Positions 50,662-59,320 of a DNA stretch of 64,000 nucleotides are shown piece by piece. Position 1 is the first letter of the stretch, and each line of letters opens with the position of its first letter. Position numbers and translations under genes: made by a program. The stretch is from Chloroflexota bacterium (GTDB lineage Bacteria; Chloroflexota; Anaerolineae; Aggregatilineales; Phototrophicaceae), in assembly GCA_011525385.1 (NCBI GenBank), contig WTGF01000013.1, forward strand, positions 62,001 to 126,000, in the 5' to 3' direction. The notes beneath the pieces were generated by a model. It worked only from the letters and a program-made list of their open reading frames with translations. It ran no database searches and had not been told where the DNA came from.

Positions 50662-53598
50662 CTAGGACTGAACAGCAAGTTTGAAACCGGTTTGCGCCTC
50701 CAGCTTTTCGCTGAAGGACTCTATCTCCGCTGCGGGAACTGGTTTTGCGAGAACCAGTCGAAGCTCGCCGCGATCGGCATGGATGCCCGGTCCCTTGCTA
50801 ATTATCCAGTTGTTCTCACTGAGCAGCCGATTGGCGACTTGCAAGATCTCATATTGATTGGGATGCGGGCTGATGACCAAGTCGTATCCGGTTTCTTCCG
50901 CCAATCGATTGATCTGTTCCATATGGCGTCTGCCCACTTGCGGAGAGACGAATCCTAATACGATCTGCCCCTGTTTAAGGCTGGTTTTTCCCAGGCCAGA
51001 GTCCTTCAGGCGCGCGCGAATCAGCCCGTAGGCAGCATTGATCTCCATCCGTTCAACATGCGCCGGCGCGACAACAGCTTCGTCAGTTGCGTCCGGCGGG
51101 CCGCTAATGTTGCTGATAATCAGGTCGAAGCCGGTGATTTCCCGGAACTGCTGCCGTAATTCAGACGATTGTTCCGCGCTGATATTGAGCAAATCATAAT
51201 GCACTTGTCCCTTGTCGATAAAGTAGGCCGGACCTTTCTTGACAGTGGTCCCTTCTGGCAATAGTTCTTCGGCCACGGAGCCCAGCGCCTGTTGATTCGT
51301 GGTCGGCCTCACTTGTATCTGCCAGCCGGATTCCGCGCCGAGTCGCTCAATCTGCCGGGCAAAACGACTTTGCGCTGTGGCGGGAAAGTCAAAGGTGAGC
51401 GTGAGGCGCTGGCGATGGCGTTCCATCCCCACCTTGCGCAGGCGCGATTCCGCCGGCAGCAGCCGTATTGCCAGTTCTCGCGCTTCGTTTTGGTCGACCG
51501 GCCCATGGCCAAGGGCGCGATGGGGCAGCAATCCATCCTTTTCCAAGGTAGCAGCGTCCCCCGCCAGGGCCAGCACAATCGCCGTCAGCGCGAGTTCCCT
51601 ATCCAGGCCTTCGGGCAACGGGCTTGGCAGCAATGCCTCCGGCAAAAGGGGTTTTCCGGCGCGCACAAGCTGCTCGCGGCGGCTGAAGGGCAGCAGACGG
51701 TCCTTGAGCCCTCGAGCGCGCTTCATCAAGTCCGACAGACGAGCGCGTGTGCTCTTGTCGCTCCTTCCTTTGGGCCAGTCGCCGATCACCCAGAGCAAGG
51801 CGTCGCCCGGATGGCGGGTCCCGCGCTGCTGATGGACAATAGCTGTGAAGCTGTCAATTTCGGCCCCCATAACTAGCGCAAGCCTGGCTTGCCCATTGCT
51901 GTTGCGCATGACAATTAGCTTGCCGACGAGATCGGGATTGGCCAGCATGATGGCGCGGCTGGTTTGCGCCTGTTTGACCTGCTCGGCCGTTTTGACCCGG
52001 TATGTCTTTTTGTCGCGCCAGTCCGCCGCGAAATAGAAGTTCTTGTCGCTCCCCAGGGCTGCTTGGAGTTCATCTTCGCGCTCGGACGCGCCCCACCAGA
52101 TTTGCGACAACTCGCGCAGACTAAAGTGATCACCCGCCCGAGCCTTGAGCGATTCCCAGAGGCGGGGCAAATCCACCGAGCCGGCTTCGGCGCCGTTTTT
52201 CACCCCGCCAACAGACCAGGGCCGCGCTCGGTAAATCAAGGTCCTGGTCTGGCCGATACGGGGCGTGGAGACCGACCTTCCCCGTTGCCGAAGCGCCGTA
52301 GCCAAACTATGTCGAGCGGCTGCATCCCCGTGCACCAACATGATGTCATCGGCCCTCAGCGCCTCGGCAAAGCTCAGCAACTCCGACTCATCGGCGTGCG
52401 CCGAGAGAGAATAGGTATCAATCTCGCAACGTATTTTTACGGTCGCGTCCCCCAATTTCAAGGTTGGCGATTCACCCCGCTGCCGCTCGCCCATCAAACG
52501 CTGCAAGAAGCGTCCAGGCGCCTCTTCGTCTTGATAGCCGGTCATCAGGATCGCATTCGCTTCCCCTGCCGCGAAATGGCGGGCATAAGCCACAGACGCG
52601 CCCCCGGTGAGCATCCCGCTACTAGCGACGACAACCAGAGGCCCGTCGCTAAGCGCGACTTCTCGTCGCTCTTGACTGCTGCGTATGGGTCGTATATTCC
52701 CGCGAAAGAATAGATGGTCCTTTCCCGCCATACGGGCAGCCGATTTTGGCAGAATATCGCTGAAACTTTGATAGGCGTCGCAGACCGTGCGCACCATGCC
52801 GTCGACATAGACCGGGACTTCCAGTTCATCGGCATGAGCCAGAAGAATCTGAATCACCTCCTGGGCTCGCCCCAGGGCGAAAGCAGGAATCAGTACTTTG
52901 CCAGCGCGATCTGTAACTGTTCGTAATGTCTGTATCAATCGTTTTTCTTCGCCCACGCGGTTGGCGTGCAAACGACCACCATACGTGCTTTCCAGAATTA
53001 ATGCGTCCGCCTTGACTGGAGGCACGGCAAGGCTTTTTACCGTGCGTTGTTCAGATTTGGAAATGTCTCCGGAAAAGACCAAGGTGCCTTCGTTGCTTTC
53101 CAATACGATTACAGCCGCGCCCGCGATATGACCGGCTGTGTAATATGTAACCTGCAAGTTCTCCGCCAGTTTGACCGGCTTGTTGAAATCGACTGTCTGG
53201 AAAGCGTCGAGCAAACGCTGAACCGAAATCGCATCGAAGAGCGGCAATTCACCCTCTTGATCCTGTCGAGTTTTCATGATTCGTTGCGCATCCAGCTGAA
53301 GGACGCGGGTAAGCGCCTGTGTGGCCGCTGTAGCCAGGACAGGCACCTGCGGATACTGCTCCATGACCAAAGGCAAGGCGCCGGTATGATCGGTATGGGC
53401 ATGCGTGACTAGAACGAAGTCGGGGCCGCCAACCGCGGTGATCGGCTGTAGATCCGGCAACTGGCTGTTCTGGATACCGCGGCTGGAGCGTGGCGAAATC
53501 CGGATGCCGGCATCGACCAGCAACTGCTTGCCGGCAATCTCGACCAAAGTGCAACTGGCGCCAACTTCGTCGGCTCCTCCGAGAAAAGTGATCTTCAT
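50662..53598 (-). CDS. Beta-CASP metallo-beta-lactamase ribonuclease-like protein with duplicated C-terminal module
   Basis: 978 aa; ordinary beta-CASP RNases have 450-650. Residues 1-460: metallo-beta-lactamase core with THAHTDHTG (HxHxDH at 66-71), TAGHIAGAAV, FSGDISK, then the beta-CASP region (FALGRAQEVIQI, SSGMLTGGASVAYARHF, YSLSAHADESELL). The middle (470-720) is unassigned. Residues about 726-830 and 865-978 are two copies of one module: each has a TGW/TGY segment, an N-Q pair, then KGP, and ends with an amphipathic helix and TGF(D/K)L. Likely an RNA-processing endo/exonuclease; the C-terminal modules may bind RNA. Confidence 0.88.
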   Translation of the reverse strand: MKITFLGGADEVGASCTLVEIAGKQLLVDAGIRISPRSSRGIQNSQLPDLQPITAVGGPDFVLVTHAHTDHTGALPLVMEQYPQVPVLATAATQALTRVLQLDAQRIMKTRQDQEGELPLFDAISVQRLLDAFQTVDFNKPVKLAENLQVTYYTAGHIAGAAVIVLESNEGTLVFSGDISKSEQRTVKSLAVPPVKADALILESTYGGRLHANRVGEEKRLIQTLRTVTDRAGKVLIPAFALGRAQEVIQILLAHADELEVPVYVDGMVRTVCDAYQSFSDILPKSAARMAGKDHLFFRGNIRPIRSSQERREVALSDGPLVVVASSGMLTGGASVAYARHFAAGEANAILMTGYQDEEAPGRFLQRLMGERQRGESPTLKLGDATVKIRCEIDTYSLSAHADESELLSFAEALRADDIMLVHGDAAARHSLATALRQRGRSVSTPRIGQTRTLIYRARPWSVGGVKNGAEAGSVDLPRLWESLKARAGDHFSLRELSQIWWGASEREDELQAALGSDKNFYFAADWRDKKTYRVKTAEQVKQAQTSRAIMLANPDLVGKLIVMRNSNGQARLALVMGAEIDSFTAIVHQQRGTRHPGDALLWVIGDWPKGRSDKSTRARLSDLMKRARGLKDRLLPFSRREQLVRAGKPLLPEALLPSPLPEGLDRELALTAIVLALAGDAATLEKDGLLPHRALGHGPVDQNEARELAIRLLPAESRLRKVGMERHRQRLTLTFDFPATAQSRFARQIERLGAESGWQIQVRPTTNQQALGSVAEELLPEGTTVKKGPAYFIDKGQVHYDLLNISAEQSSELRQQFREITGFDLIISNISGPPDATDEAVVAPAHVERMEINAAYGLIRARLKDSGLGKTSLKQGQIVLGFVSPQVGRRHMEQINRLAEETGYDLVISPHPNQYEILQVANRLLSENNWIISKGPGIHADRGELRLVLAKPVPAAEIESFSEKLEAQTGFKLAVQS

Positions 53599-53910
53599 TG
53601 ACTTTGCTTCTCCGGGCTGACTAAAGGGGCAAGCAACAACTGAACCGTTTCCAGCTATTTTGTTCTATTACATTGGCTTGAATTGGCGTCCCTGCCGATT
53701 TAAGCATAGTCGTAGGCATTTTCAAAGAATCAGTTGCGACGGGGCGGCGCATAATGTACACTAGTTGCGGGTACTGAGTGAAACAAAAAACGAGCGTGAA
53801 GCTCGCTTTAATTTGAAATCCCTGCGCCAGTAGGGACGTCAAAATCATAAAATCCTGCCGATATTGTAGCATATATTCGGTAACGTGTCACCCTTAAATC
53901 GGGATGAAAG
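53599..53910. other. Intergenic region with a minus-strand terminator
   Basis: Lies between the beta-CASP start and the edge of the plasmid-like module. Contains the stem-loop described at 53785-53810. Otherwise no gene or clear repeat; the AT content is raised toward 53860-53900. Confidence 0.5.
53785..53810 (-). terminator. Probable rho-independent terminator (minus strand)
   Basis: On the minus strand AAAGCGAGC, TTCAC loop, GCTCGTTTTTT: a 5-bp GC core extended by a wobble and three A-T pairs, with a six-T tail. It lies about 100 bp after the stop of the weak minus ORF at 53911. Confidence 0.6.
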
Positions 53911-54165
53911 TTATTCGATTTGCTTGAACTTGGTTAGGAGTTTTTCCTGAAAATCAGGTGGCATTACCGGTACTAAAAGAGAAGAGGCGGCCACCTCTTC
54001 TCCAGTAACTACCGATAGTTTGGCATACCAAAATCGATGGATCGACCGGCCGTCTTCGGTATACGCAGTTGACGACCATTTGCTCTTCCGCAGGCGCTTT
54101 ACCTCGGTAAAAGTTCCCTGCTCACAATTTACCTTAACAGATTTCTGGCGGTTTTTCAAGGCTGC
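53911..54165 (-). CDS. Possible small hypothetical protein
   Basis: An open minus frame of roughly 85 residues before its stop at 53911 (including KSSTAYTEDGRSIHRFW-like content and a C-terminal PPDFQEKLLTKFKQIE). The only starts within the non-overlapping part are weak (TTG near 54160). A terminator downstream hints that a minus-strand transcript ends here. No family recognised. The upstream extension overlaps the primase gene and is unlikely. Confidence 0.3.
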   Translation of the reverse strand, partial: AALKNRQKSVKVNCEQGTFTEVKRLRKSKWSSTAYTEDGRSIHRFWYAKLSVVTGEEVAASSLLVPVMPPDFQEKLLTKFKQIE

Positions 54166-54189
54166 CGGCGATAAAAAAGGTCCAATCTC

Positions 54190-56214
54190 ATGCGAAAAAC
54201 GGTGTTTTCCTGGCGCAAAAGACTGATAAAAAGAGCGAAAGTTTTGGCAAGGGCTGGATACTCTGTCATCCCGGTACATGGGGACAGTCTGCCAGATCAA
54301 CCGAAGAAGCCGGCGATCAAGTGGCGGAAGTTCCAAAAGCGCATCCCCTCGCTAGCGGAAATCGAATCCCTGTTTCCTGATGACGTAAGTGCCTTGGGCA
54401 TCGTATGCGGGCGCGTATCGCGACTTGTGGTGATCGACTTTGATGATCTCCAGAGGTATGGCAAGTTCTGTCGCCGTTTCCCGCAGCATATCGCGACTTA
54501 TACTGTTAAGACGAATAGAGGCTTTCATCTTTACTTTCGTACTGAGCAGAAAGTTCCGAGTCATCAGTTTGTGGGCGGGGATATCAAAGGTGAACGTTCT
54601 TACGTGATTGCGCCACCGTCGCGCATCGACGGTTTCCAGTATCAAGAGCTGAAGGAGATCTCCCCGTTAGAGTTATCAAGGGAAGAGATGTATGAGGTGC
54701 TGAATTATCTGCAGAGCGGACCCGTGGGAGCCCGAGTAGGGAGGCCGAGGGGCTATGGTGAAGAGAAAACGGATCTCGTGCTTTTGTACGGGCGGCTGGC
54801 TCCGCAGTTGGGGCGCAACAACGCTTTGTATCGTTGCGCCTCGATCGGCCGGGATGAAGGACTTGGCGAGAGCGATGTGGTCGCTTTGCTTGGGCAGGCG
54901 CATGTATGGGAAGCGGACAGGCAGGGGATGCGGGCTGAAAGCCCGGAGAGTCGGCTGAGTGAGGCCTTGCGTACGATAGCGAGCGCGTTCAGGAAGAGAT
55001 ACGGTAGTTCGGTGTATGGATCGGGGATACCGAATTCGCTGCGGGAGTTTCTTTTGCAAAAGCAGCGATCAACGGTGCTGATTCGTTTGCTCGAGGTGCT
55101 TCGGTTAGCCAGGTGGCGCGAGGGTGAGTGGTTTACACTGGGCGAAGCGATGAGCGCTGCGGCTCGTTTTGGGTTGAACCGGAAAAGCGTACTGGACGCG
55201 CTGGGGGGAGAAGCGTCGGTATACGATGGGCGATATATCATACGAAGAAGATATGTAGAATACCTTGACAACGGGGGACTTAAATCGCGGCGACGTGGTC
55301 GGCCTCCTCAGATTATGTATCAGGCGCCCACTATAGCGGGTCTTATGCGGCGGTTGGGATTGACGTGGTCTCCGTCGGACAAGATCGGCGGAGAGGACAT
55401 AAAGTCCGCGCATTCCTATCGTCTGGCACTGCACCGGGAATACGTGAAGCGCTTGTCGCCGGAAGTCCCCAAAAGCTGGTTGGCGAAACGGATCGGTGTA
55501 AACGCTCGGACGATTGCGCGCTACAACCGCGAGTTAGGGGTATCAGTTGTGGAGAAAATCGGGGCCTGCCCTCTCACACGGGGCGTATTGGATAGCCTGC
55601 CGAAGCGTCGGCGGCGAGACGCCAAGAATTCTACGAACGGATACTGGCTGGAATTGGGGGATGGCCGGCGGTTCCCGGCATGGCGGCACATTGGAGCGTG
55701 GTTGCTCAGGGCCGGTAGCGGGGATGTAATGATTTGTATGAGGCGTCCATCTAGGTATCTCATGTCTGGCGAGGCGAGCCGGGTTGAATATGAGAAAATG
55801 AGTGTCGCGGGTTTCGTGAAGGCGCGAGCGTTGCGCGAGGCAGGAAGCGCGGATGGTCGATTGAAGAGCGCGATTAATGCGCTTGCTGACTTTGTAAAGC
55901 GGCGGGGACCCGGGGCGCGTATGGAGCGGATTCCCTTGTTCTTTGAATCGGTTGCGAGGCAGATCGCGCCGGACAAGGTGGCGGAGACGATCAAGGGATA
56001 CTTGCTGGCCTATGATCGCGATGGGGGGCGGGTAGAGCGGCCGGTCAAACGCGGGATCGCGTATCGAATGCTGAAGCAATTCGGCGAGGGAAATGTGTAT
56101 TTGGCGTCATTTGAGGGAACTGGCGAGCTCTTATATGCCTTTGCCAAGCGAGCGCTGCGTTTGGGGGAAGCGCCGCGCGCCTTGGAGTTGCTCATGCGGG
56201 CTGCGGAAGGATAG
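54190..56214 (+). CDS. Primase-polymerase (AEP/Prim-Pol) replication protein
   Basis: Predicted replication initiator primase of a plasmid-like element, 674 aa. The N-terminal ~170 residues are a bifunctional DNA primase/polymerase domain: metal-binding Asp83 and Asp85 in VVIDFDDL, GFHLYF with His113, and GGDIKGERSYVIAPPS with Asp131 and Lys133. No P-loop helicase domain is seen in the remaining ~500 residues, which are basic and contain helix-turn-helix-like stretches (PKSWLAKRIGVNARTIARYN). Base composition is more AT-balanced at the 5' end than its neighbours. Convergent with parB. Confidence 0.85.
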   Translation: MRKTVFSWRKRLIKRAKVLARAGYSVIPVHGDSLPDQPKKPAIKWRKFQKRIPSLAEIESLFPDDVSALGIVCGRVSRLVVIDFDDLQRYGKFCRRFPQHIATYTVKTNRGFHLYFRTEQKVPSHQFVGGDIKGERSYVIAPPSRIDGFQYQELKEISPLELSREEMYEVLNYLQSGPVGARVGRPRGYGEEKTDLVLLYGRLAPQLGRNNALYRCASIGRDEGLGESDVVALLGQAHVWEADRQGMRAESPESRLSEALRTIASAFRKRYGSSVYGSGIPNSLREFLLQKQRSTVLIRLLEVLRLARWREGEWFTLGEAMSAAARFGLNRKSVLDALGGEASVYDGRYIIRRRYVEYLDNGGLKSRRRGRPPQIMYQAPTIAGLMRRLGLTWSPSDKIGGEDIKSAHSYRLALHREYVKRLSPEVPKSWLAKRIGVNARTIARYNRELGVSVVEKIGACPLTRGVLDSLPKRRRRDAKNSTNGYWLELGDGRRFPAWRHIGAWLLRAGSGDVMICMRRPSRYLMSGEASRVEYEKMSVAGFVKARALREAGSADGRLKSAINALADFVKRRGPGARMERIPLFFESVARQIAPDKVAETIKGYLLAYDRDGGRVERPVKRGIAYRMLKQFGEGNVYLASFEGTGELLYAFAKRALRLGEAPRALELLMRAAEG

Positions 56215-56265
56215 CTTGCTTGCGGTTTTCTCTGTATGTTTGCACAGGGCATAGAGGCTTGGAGG

Positions 56266-56294
56266 TACCGTTACAGGTGTAACGGTATTTTTTT
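56266..56294 (+). terminator. Rho-independent terminator of the primase gene
   Basis: 10-bp perfect stem with a two-base spacer (effective loop four bases) and a seven-T tail, 52 bp after the primase stop. Overlaps parS-like site 1. Confidence 0.6.
56269..56284. other. parS-like site 1 (also part of a terminator hairpin)
   Basis: CGTTACAGGTGTAACG, 14 of 16 positions palindromic; one base from the perfect site at 56827. It is the core of a 22-bp inverted repeat (TACCGTTACA, GG, then the complement; 56266-56287) followed by seven T (56288-56294), so it can also terminate the primase transcript. Lies in the gap between the convergent primase and parB genes. Confidence 0.55.
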
Positions 56295-56405
56295 GCATTA
56301 AGCCCGGGGCTAATCGGTTCCATGTAAGTAATGAGAATGAGAAAATGCTTTTATTGAACCCCACCCTGTGGCTTGTTCCCTCCCTCGTCCCTCCGCCGGT
56401 CAAGG

Positions 56406-56564
56406 GCTGAGGACATGAGAGGTTTTTCAACCCCAACCGCCCCCAGCCCAGCGGCCTCTCGGTCCCCCCGCTTAGCGGGGGGCGGAAACCCCGAAGCATC
56501 CGGGAGGGGGAGCTTCAGCCCGGGCCATCGTCATATCCCACGCCAAAGCATCGCTGTCCTCAGC
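56406..56564. repeat. C/G palindromic MITE-like element
   Basis: Ends carry GCTGAGGACA (56406-56415) and its exact complement (56555-56564). Inside are C-rich then G-rich blocks with a CCCCCCG/CGGGGGG hairpin near 56464-56482. The left end (CTGAGGACA, AGAGGTTTTT, ACCCCA) closely resembles 3007-3037. 159 bp, non-coding. Occupies most of the gap between the primase and parB genes. Confidence 0.6.
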
Positions 56565-56616
56565 TTGGGGTTGGGAATGGGCGAGATAGAGAGGGTATTG
56601 TGATCGTGGGTCGTGT

Positions 56617-57846
56617 TTAAGCGGAGTGAACTGTGGCTTCGGATTCGTCGAGTTCTGTCATCAAGCGCAGCAACTGGCGGATCTCGCTTTCTATGAGGCG
56701 GCGGAGTTTGGGTCGCGTGTCGGTGGTTGGGGAGGAGATTTCTTTGCGCAGGCGCTTGCGCCATTGTCCGGCGTCGACGGCCAGGCGGCTGACGACATCT
56801 TTCTTGCGCTTGCCGGATGCGGATTTCGTTACACGTGTAACGGTTGCCAGGGCGGATTTCATTTTGCGCAATTCGCCTTCGCTGAGGTTTTCATCGTCCC
56901 CCTTGCGCCAAAGCTCTTCCGGCAAACGCAAGAGCGCCCGATACTGCCGCAACTGACTGGCCTCTGACATGCCCATGGCGTTTAGCAGGCGCTCGCCATG
57001 ACCGCGGGGAATGCGCCAACGAGCGCCATCCGCGACCTGGGCGTAAAAGGCTTGTTCGTTCTCACATTCGTTATAGGCGGTGAAGTTGCCCCAGCCGTGC
57101 AGGTCCATCAAGAGCACGGCAAGCTGCCGGGCTCGGCTGATGGCGTTGAGATTGTCGCGGGCATTGTTCTCGCTCGCTTGTCGCCAGACATCCACCCGGT
57201 TAACGAGGCGCGCCGGTATGCGCGACCAGTTAACGCGCGAGCCATCCGGGCGGACGTCGCCATCGCCGAATCTCCAATAGAGCATGTGGTAAGCCAGCCA
57301 GCGCCTCTCGCCGGTTTCGATCTCGTAGCGGTCGCCATGGTGGACGAGACTGATGGGATTGGACAAGCCGTCGCGCCGGATACTGGCAGCCAGATCGACG
57401 AGTTTCATCAAGGCGTCTTCTTTTGTGGAGGCGGCCAAAGCAATGGCGGAGCCGCCATCGCTCTCGTCTTTTTCGGCTCGATCTCCCCGCTCTGTCGTCT
57501 CCCCCAGGAGGTAGTTTGTGACATCAAAGTCGTTCTGCGATTTCTCCAATTGCACTTCAATTATCCAGCGTTCGAAGATGTCGACGATGTTGTCCGGCGT
57601 CAGCGGGTAAATGTCGGTCAAGTCGTGGGGAACGCTATGGCGCGGCTGCATGGCGTTGGGCTGGATATCTTGTATGCTAATGGCCTCTATGGCTTGGAAC
57701 TCGCTGTCGGCCGCGGCGATTTCCATTGCCAATTCACCCAAACCGAATCCGATAGCGTCAGCTGTTTTGGGGTCAAGCGAATTGGGATTGGCGTATAAAA
57801 GATTCTCTTCGTCTTGAATTTTTCTGCGCCGTTCACGACTGCTCAT
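56617..57846 (-). CDS. parB: ParB-like partition protein
   Basis: 409 aa from ATG 57846, overlapping the parA stop by 14 bp (translational coupling). ParB/Srx core: IQDIQPNAMQPRH, then IRRDGLSNPISLVHHGDRYE, CTP-binding GERRW at 179-183 and the ENNARDNL box at 226-233. A long insertion (about 75-150) separates the N-terminal strand from the rest, unlike chromosomal ParB. The C-terminal ~80 residues are basic and helical, probably dimerisation. A perfect parS-like palindrome lies inside its 3' part. Partner of ParA; centromere-binding role inferred. Confidence 0.88.
   Translation of the reverse strand: MSSRERRRKIQDEENLLYANPNSLDPKTADAIGFGLGELAMEIAAADSEFQAIEAISIQDIQPNAMQPRHSVPHDLTDIYPLTPDNIVDIFERWIIEVQLEKSQNDFDVTNYLLGETTERGDRAEKDESDGGSAIALAASTKEDALMKLVDLAASIRRDGLSNPISLVHHGDRYEIETGERRWLAYHMLYWRFGDGDVRPDGSRVNWSRIPARLVNRVDVWRQASENNARDNLNAISRARQLAVLLMDLHGWGNFTAYNECENEQAFYAQVADGARWRIPRGHGERLLNAMGMSEASQLRQYRALLRLPEELWRKGDDENLSEGELRKMKSALATVTRVTKSASGKRKKDVVSRLAVDAGQWRKRLRKEISSPTTDTRPKLRRLIESEIRQLLRLMTELDESEATVHSA
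56827..56842. other. parS-like site 2, perfect palindrome inside parB
   Basis: CGTTACACGTGTAACG is a perfect 16-bp palindrome. Against the bacterial parS consensus TGTTTCACGTGAAACA it matches 12 of 16 positions, and the four differences are symmetric, so dyad symmetry is kept. It encodes VTRVT in ParB. Chromosomal parS sites are known inside parB-type genes (for example B. subtilis spo0J). Confidence 0.65.
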
Positions 57847-58630
57847 AAATGCGTCCTTCCAACTGGTCAACCAGCGCCCAGGCGTCATCGGCCGTGGTTG
57901 TAGTCGGGGCTAGCGAGAACACCGTGCGGCGCGCGCTGGCTACTTCAGCCCAGATTGTGCGAACGGGCAACGGCTTCCATACCAGTTCGCCAAAGGTATC
58001 TTGCAGACGGCGCAGGTTGTCCTGGTGTTCCAGCGTTCGTCCGCGATACATGGTCGGCACGACACCGAGGACCTTGATGTCGTTGAGATTGTATTGTTGC
58101 CGGATCGGGCTGAACTGATCCTTATGGGTTAAGCTCTCGCGCAAGCCATCAAAGCTCCAGGCTTCGCATTTGGTGGGATAGATGATGCCATCGGTGGCCA
58201 TGTAAATGGAGGAGTGCAAAAGCGACGGCGTGGGCGAGGTATCGAATATGACAAAATCGATGGCGCTGCGCAATTGATTAAAGCGCTTCAATACGGTAAA
58301 AGCGTCGGAGATATTGCCGGCGATGCTACGCGTTTCGATATTGGACGGGACCATCAACAACTGCCCGCGCGTATTATGGGCTTCGTCCGGCAAGTTAAAA
58401 CGTTCGGGCGGCACCGGGCGCAGCACTTGTTGGAAAGGAGCGTTACGAACTATTAAGTCGTAAAAGCCGGGTTCCTTGGTCAAGCCAAAGGCGATGGTGG
58501 CATGACCTTGCGGGTCCGCATCCACCAGTATCACGCGTTTGCCGCGGATCGCCAGGCCCGCGGCGATGTGCGTCGCGACTGTCGTCTTGCCAACCCCGCC
58601 CTTTTCATTGAGTAGGGTGATAATCTTCAT
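57833..58630 (-). CDS. parA: ParA-family partition ATPase
   Basis: 265 aa. Deviant Walker A KGGVGKTT at residues 10-17 (first Lys is the ParA signature lysine), Walker A' VILVDADPQGHAT and Walker B DFVIFDTSP. No N-terminal DNA-binding extension, so a small ParA (type Ib or chromosomal-like); regulation would then be by another protein, possibly the winged-helix protein upstream. Gene order is winged helix, parA, parB. Confidence 0.95.
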   Translation of the reverse strand: MKIITLLNEKGGVGKTTVATHIAAGLAIRGKRVILVDADPQGHATIAFGLTKEPGFYDLIVRNAPFQQVLRPVPPERFNLPDEAHNTRGQLLMVPSNIETRSIAGNISDAFTVLKRFNQLRSAIDFVIFDTSPTPSLLHSSIYMATDGIIYPTKCEAWSFDGLRESLTHKDQFSPIRQQYNLNDIKVLGVVPTMYRGRTLEHQDNLRRLQDTFGELVWKPLPVRTIWAEVASARRTVFSLAPTTTTADDAWALVDQLEGRIYEQS

Positions 58631-58703
58631 ATGCTTGATACCTGTTGATAGTCACGCTCGCGACTTGGCGAAGTGCACAGAATGATTAAGAGCGCGTGCC
58701 TGT

Positions 58704-58973
58704 CTATGCTCGTGCGAAGGAGCGGTCAGCGACAGCCGAGCGCGAATCTGCGATTGAATAAATGTATCCCGTTACGCCATTGTTAAAGGTAACAATGCTG
58801 CGTACGAAGATGCCTTCTTCGACCAGGGAGTCCATCATATTGACCAAATGGGGCGTCTTCTTCCGTTGAACCCGGTTGGCGATTTCCGACCGCGTGAGGG
58901 GCTTTTCGCTCTTGGCGACGACCTCTATCATCAGCTGACGGGTTTCGGAACGAGGACGATGATCTTGCGCCAT
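58704..58973 (-). CDS. Small winged-helix protein
   Basis: 89 aa. RSETRQLMIEVVAKSEKPLT then RSEIANRVQRKKTPHLVNMM form a helix-turn-helix with a beta-wing (GIFVRSIVTFNNGVTGYIYS). No enzyme motifs. First gene of the operon before parA (73 bp gap). Probably a local repressor or a partition/copy-number regulator; its promoter overlaps a short palindrome at the predicted start point. Confidence 0.7.
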   Translation of the reverse strand: MAQDHRPRSETRQLMIEVVAKSEKPLTRSEIANRVQRKKTPHLVNMMDSLVEEGIFVRSIVTFNNGVTGYIYSIADSRSAVADRSFARA

Positions 58974-59320
58974 AGGTTATTCATCTCTCAATTTCAACAG
59001 TATAGATACTATGCAACTATAGCGCAGATTGAATCGGGATGCAATAACTTGGTGTTGTTGAAGTGGCGGTTTTGGGTTAGACTCTGTCAACAAATGTTTT
59101 ACAAATATAAATATAATATTTTGGAAACCATTGTATTGTGGTCTTGTATCTTATCATCGGAGCGAGGGATTTGTGTAGCCTCTGTGGCCCAGGAAAATGA
59201 ATTTTGCTAGTGGCGGCTCTGGAAAGCACTGGGAGTGGGAGGAGAAATGCGGGAGCATGAACAGGGCGCGCGTCTGTCTCGGAGAATGAGTATCTAGGAA
59301 GAGTCTTTTGGAGCCGGGTC
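58974..59320. promoter_or_regulatory. Promoter and operator region of the wHTH-parA-parB operon
   Basis: On the minus strand TTGCAT (59045-59040), 17-bp spacer, TATAGT (59022-59017) form a good sigma70 promoter. The palindrome AGTATAGATACT (59000-59011) covers the predicted start point, as expected for an operator. The rest, to the permease stop at 59321, is AT-rich (59090-59150) and shows no gene, no integrase attachment repeat and no terminator I can support. Confidence 0.6.

Noticed and set aside
58778-58797. Palindrome CATTGTTA...TAACAATG as a third parS or operator
   Set aside because: Different sequence from the parS-like pair and lies within the coding part of the winged-helix gene; probably chance.
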